Source: Phycisphaerales bacterium (GTDB taxonomy: Bacteria; Planctomycetota; Phycisphaerae; Phycisphaerales; SM1A02). Taken from it: DNA of 5,727 bases. Location of the stretch: positions 1 to 5,727 of the forward strand of contig JAKVBR010000111.1 of the NCBI GenBank assembly GCA_022447165.1, in the 5' to 3' direction. The notes below the pieces were generated by a model. The model was given only the letters and a program-made list of their open reading frames with translations. It did not search any database and was not told where the DNA came from. The position numbers and the translations under genes were made by a program. The stretch's first letter is position 1; every line of letters begins with the position of its first letter. Below are positions 4,644 to 5,727 of the stretch, in pieces.

Positions 4644-5648
4644 ATGAGCAAATGGTATATCAAAGATGAGGGTTCTTCCTTCTTAGAACCACTATCAGAT
4701 TTAAGAGCATCATTTGAATGTCGCAATGGTGGGCTCACAATCCTTGAACGACTTGTTAGAGAAAGAGGTACTGAACCAGCAGGATTTGTTTGTGAAGATT
4801 CTGTGCGTGGTGAAATGATCACTGCTCGCACAGGATTGAAGTGTGTAGATAACCCTGATGGAGAATTGGTAGAACATGACTCGTTAACGTTGTGGGGCGT
4901 GTTAGATGCGCTGCCTGAGTTGCTTGCAAAAGATTTGGACTGTGCAGATGAGTTTGATTCACGCAACGACTTGACAGTGGTCGGGGAACATAGAGTTGAC
5001 ATTCACAGTTCAGTCATGGTCTATCCGAATGTTGTGTTTGATGCAACAAATGGTGCAATACGGGTAGAAGAAAATGTCACGATAAAAGCAGGGGCAGTGA
5101 TCACAGGACCATGTTGGATTTCTAGGAATTCGACGGTAAGTGAGCACGCTGCGATAAAGACAAACACGGTGATTGGCCCAGTGTGTAAAGTGGGCGGTGA
5201 AATAGGTGGTACGATTCTCCAGGGCTTTGCCAATAAAGTCCATGATGGTCATTTAGGAGATTCCATTGTTGGTGAGTGGGTTAATCTCGGTGCAGGGACA
5301 ACGAATTCAAACTTGCTGAACACGTATGGTGAAATCATTCTCAAAGATTTAAACGGTAAACGTCATAAAACGAATCGCTCTTATGTAGGCTGTTTCATTG
5401 GTGACCATGTCAAAACGGCTATATGTACACGGCTTATGACAGGAACTATTATTGGCACAGGTGCAATGATTGCATCTTCTACGCCTGTACCGTCGCCGAC
5501 TCCAAGATTTCATTGGTTAACAGATGGTGGTGCGAGAATGTACACCATTGAAAAGTTTATCGCGGTCGCCCAAACTGTAATGGAGCGTCGAGGTAAGACA
5601 CTTGACAGTTCGATGGAAGCGGCGATAAGGCAACTTGCAAGTGAGTGA
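4644..5648 (+). CDS. GlmU-like sugar nucleotidyltransferase / left-handed beta-helix acyltransferase
   Basis: Member of the alternative GlmU-like family known from Bacteroidota and Planctomycetota, in which a reduced nucleotidyltransferase-like part precedes a left-handed beta-helix acetyltransferase. The likely substrate is glucosamine-1-phosphate or a related sugar phosphate feeding UDP-GlcNAc and peptidoglycan; this is inferred. 334 residues. The N-terminal signature LEPLSDLRASFECRNGGLTI (15-32 region) resembles the family's LxPLTxxRPxAxLRxGxxTI. Hexapeptide-repeat beta-helix runs from about 120 to 280, for example ITGPCWISRNSTVSEHAAIK (153-172). The most conserved block is GFANKVHDGHLGDSIVGEWV followed by NLGAGTTNSNL (194-224), with His200 a candidate catalytic base. 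The C-terminal helix region is TIEKFIAVAQTVMERRG (301-317). The N-terminal part before the helix is only about 115 residues, short even for this family, and lacks the GxGTRM loop of true GlmU. The uridylyltransferase activity may therefore be weak or lost. It overlaps polA by 8 nt. Confidence 0.85.
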   Translation: MSKWYIKDEGSSFLEPLSDLRASFECRNGGLTILERLVRERGTEPAGFVCEDSVRGEMITARTGLKCVDNPDGELVEHDSLTLWGVLDALPELLAKDLDCADEFDSRNDLTVVGEHRVDIHSSVMVYPNVVFDATNGAIRVEENVTIKAGAVITGPCWISRNSTVSEHAAIKTNTVIGPVCKVGGEIGGTILQGFANKVHDGHLGDSIVGEWVNLGAGTTNSNLLNTYGEIILKDLNGKRHKTNRSYVGCFIGDHVKTAICTRLMTGTIIGTGAMIASSTPVPSPTPRFHWLTDGGARMYTIEKFIAVAQTVMERRGKTLDSSMEAAIRQLASE

Positions 5649-5727
5649 ACGCAAATCACTGTACATCATTGATGGACACGCTCAGTTTTTTAGAGCGTAT
5701 TACGCTATTCGCAACCCAATGAGTTCA
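5641..5727 (+). CDS. polA: DNA polymerase I, N-terminal start (3'-truncated by the window edge)
   Basis: Only 29 codons are present. They read MSERKSLYIIDGHAQFFRAY and continue YAIRNPMSS to the window end. This matches the opening of the 5'-3' exonuclease (FEN-like) domain of DNA polymerase I: a beta strand ending in the metal-binding Asp of IDG, then the aromatic helix RAYYAI. DNA polymerase I removes RNA primers and fills gaps in replication and repair. GTG 5641 lies inside the end of the preceding gene (8-nt overlap), with AAGG at 5627-5630 as a plausible ribosome site 10 nt upstream. A stand-alone 5'-3' exonuclease cannot be excluded from so short a piece, but full polA is much more likely. 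It has no direct role in cell shape, so its placement is probably transcriptional convenience. Confidence 0.85.
   Translation, partial: MSERKSLYIIDGHAQFFRAYYAIRNPMSS

Noticed and set aside
4414..4647. 77-codon + strand frame overlapping the end of mreD
   Set aside because: It lies inside the mreD membrane helices in another frame, its Trp/His-rich translation is unlike any family, and it would clash with the mreD/GlmU-like junction.

Overview
The window carries seven to eight genes, all on the + strand and tightly packed. It looks like a cell-shape / cell-wall cluster from a bacterium of the phylum Planctomycetota, most likely class Phycisphaerae. That placement is an inference. It rests on three things: an mreB-mreC-mreD set followed by the short 'alternative GlmU-like' sugar nucleotidyltransferase/acetyltransferase family typical of Bacteroidota and Planctomycetota, a polA start with the IDGHAQFFRAYYAIR signature, and a planctomycete-style pair of anchored proteins (one coiled-coil, one tiny) upstream. 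No rRNA or other taxonomic marker is present. Base composition looks moderate (about mid-40s % GC by eye, not counted), and no stretch stands out as foreign.

Layout. Positions 1-803 hold the 3' part of a HEAT-repeat protein whose start lies outside the window. Positions 804-938 are a structured intergenic region with a consensus -35 box overlapping the HEAT stop codon, an 18-nt dyad and an enclosing 7-bp inverted repeat. Positions 939-1826 encode a protein with one N-terminal membrane anchor, a long coiled coil and a small C-terminal beta domain. After 3 nt comes a 61-residue single-pass membrane protein (1830-2015). Positions 2016-2115 form a second intergenic region with a 7-bp stem-loop just before mreB. 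Then follow mreB (2116-3162), mreC (3185-4069), mreD (4070-4639), the GlmU-like gene (4644-5648) and the first 29 codons of polA (from 5641). Spacing from mreC onward is 0 nt, +4 nt and -8 nt, as in a translationally coupled operon.

Working together. MreB is the actin-like filament protein. MreC and MreD are its membrane partners that guide peptidoglycan synthesis. The GlmU-like protein probably acts on a hexosamine-phosphate or nucleotide-sugar precursor, so it may tie precursor supply to wall growth. The coiled-coil protein has the same overall plan as MreC (anchor, coiled coil, beta domain), and its C-terminal sequence follows an MreC-like pattern. It and the tiny membrane protein beside it are the most interesting under-described parts of the window and are candidate extra elongasome components. 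There are no RNA genes, mobile elements or CRISPR arrays, and no convincing intrinsic terminators.
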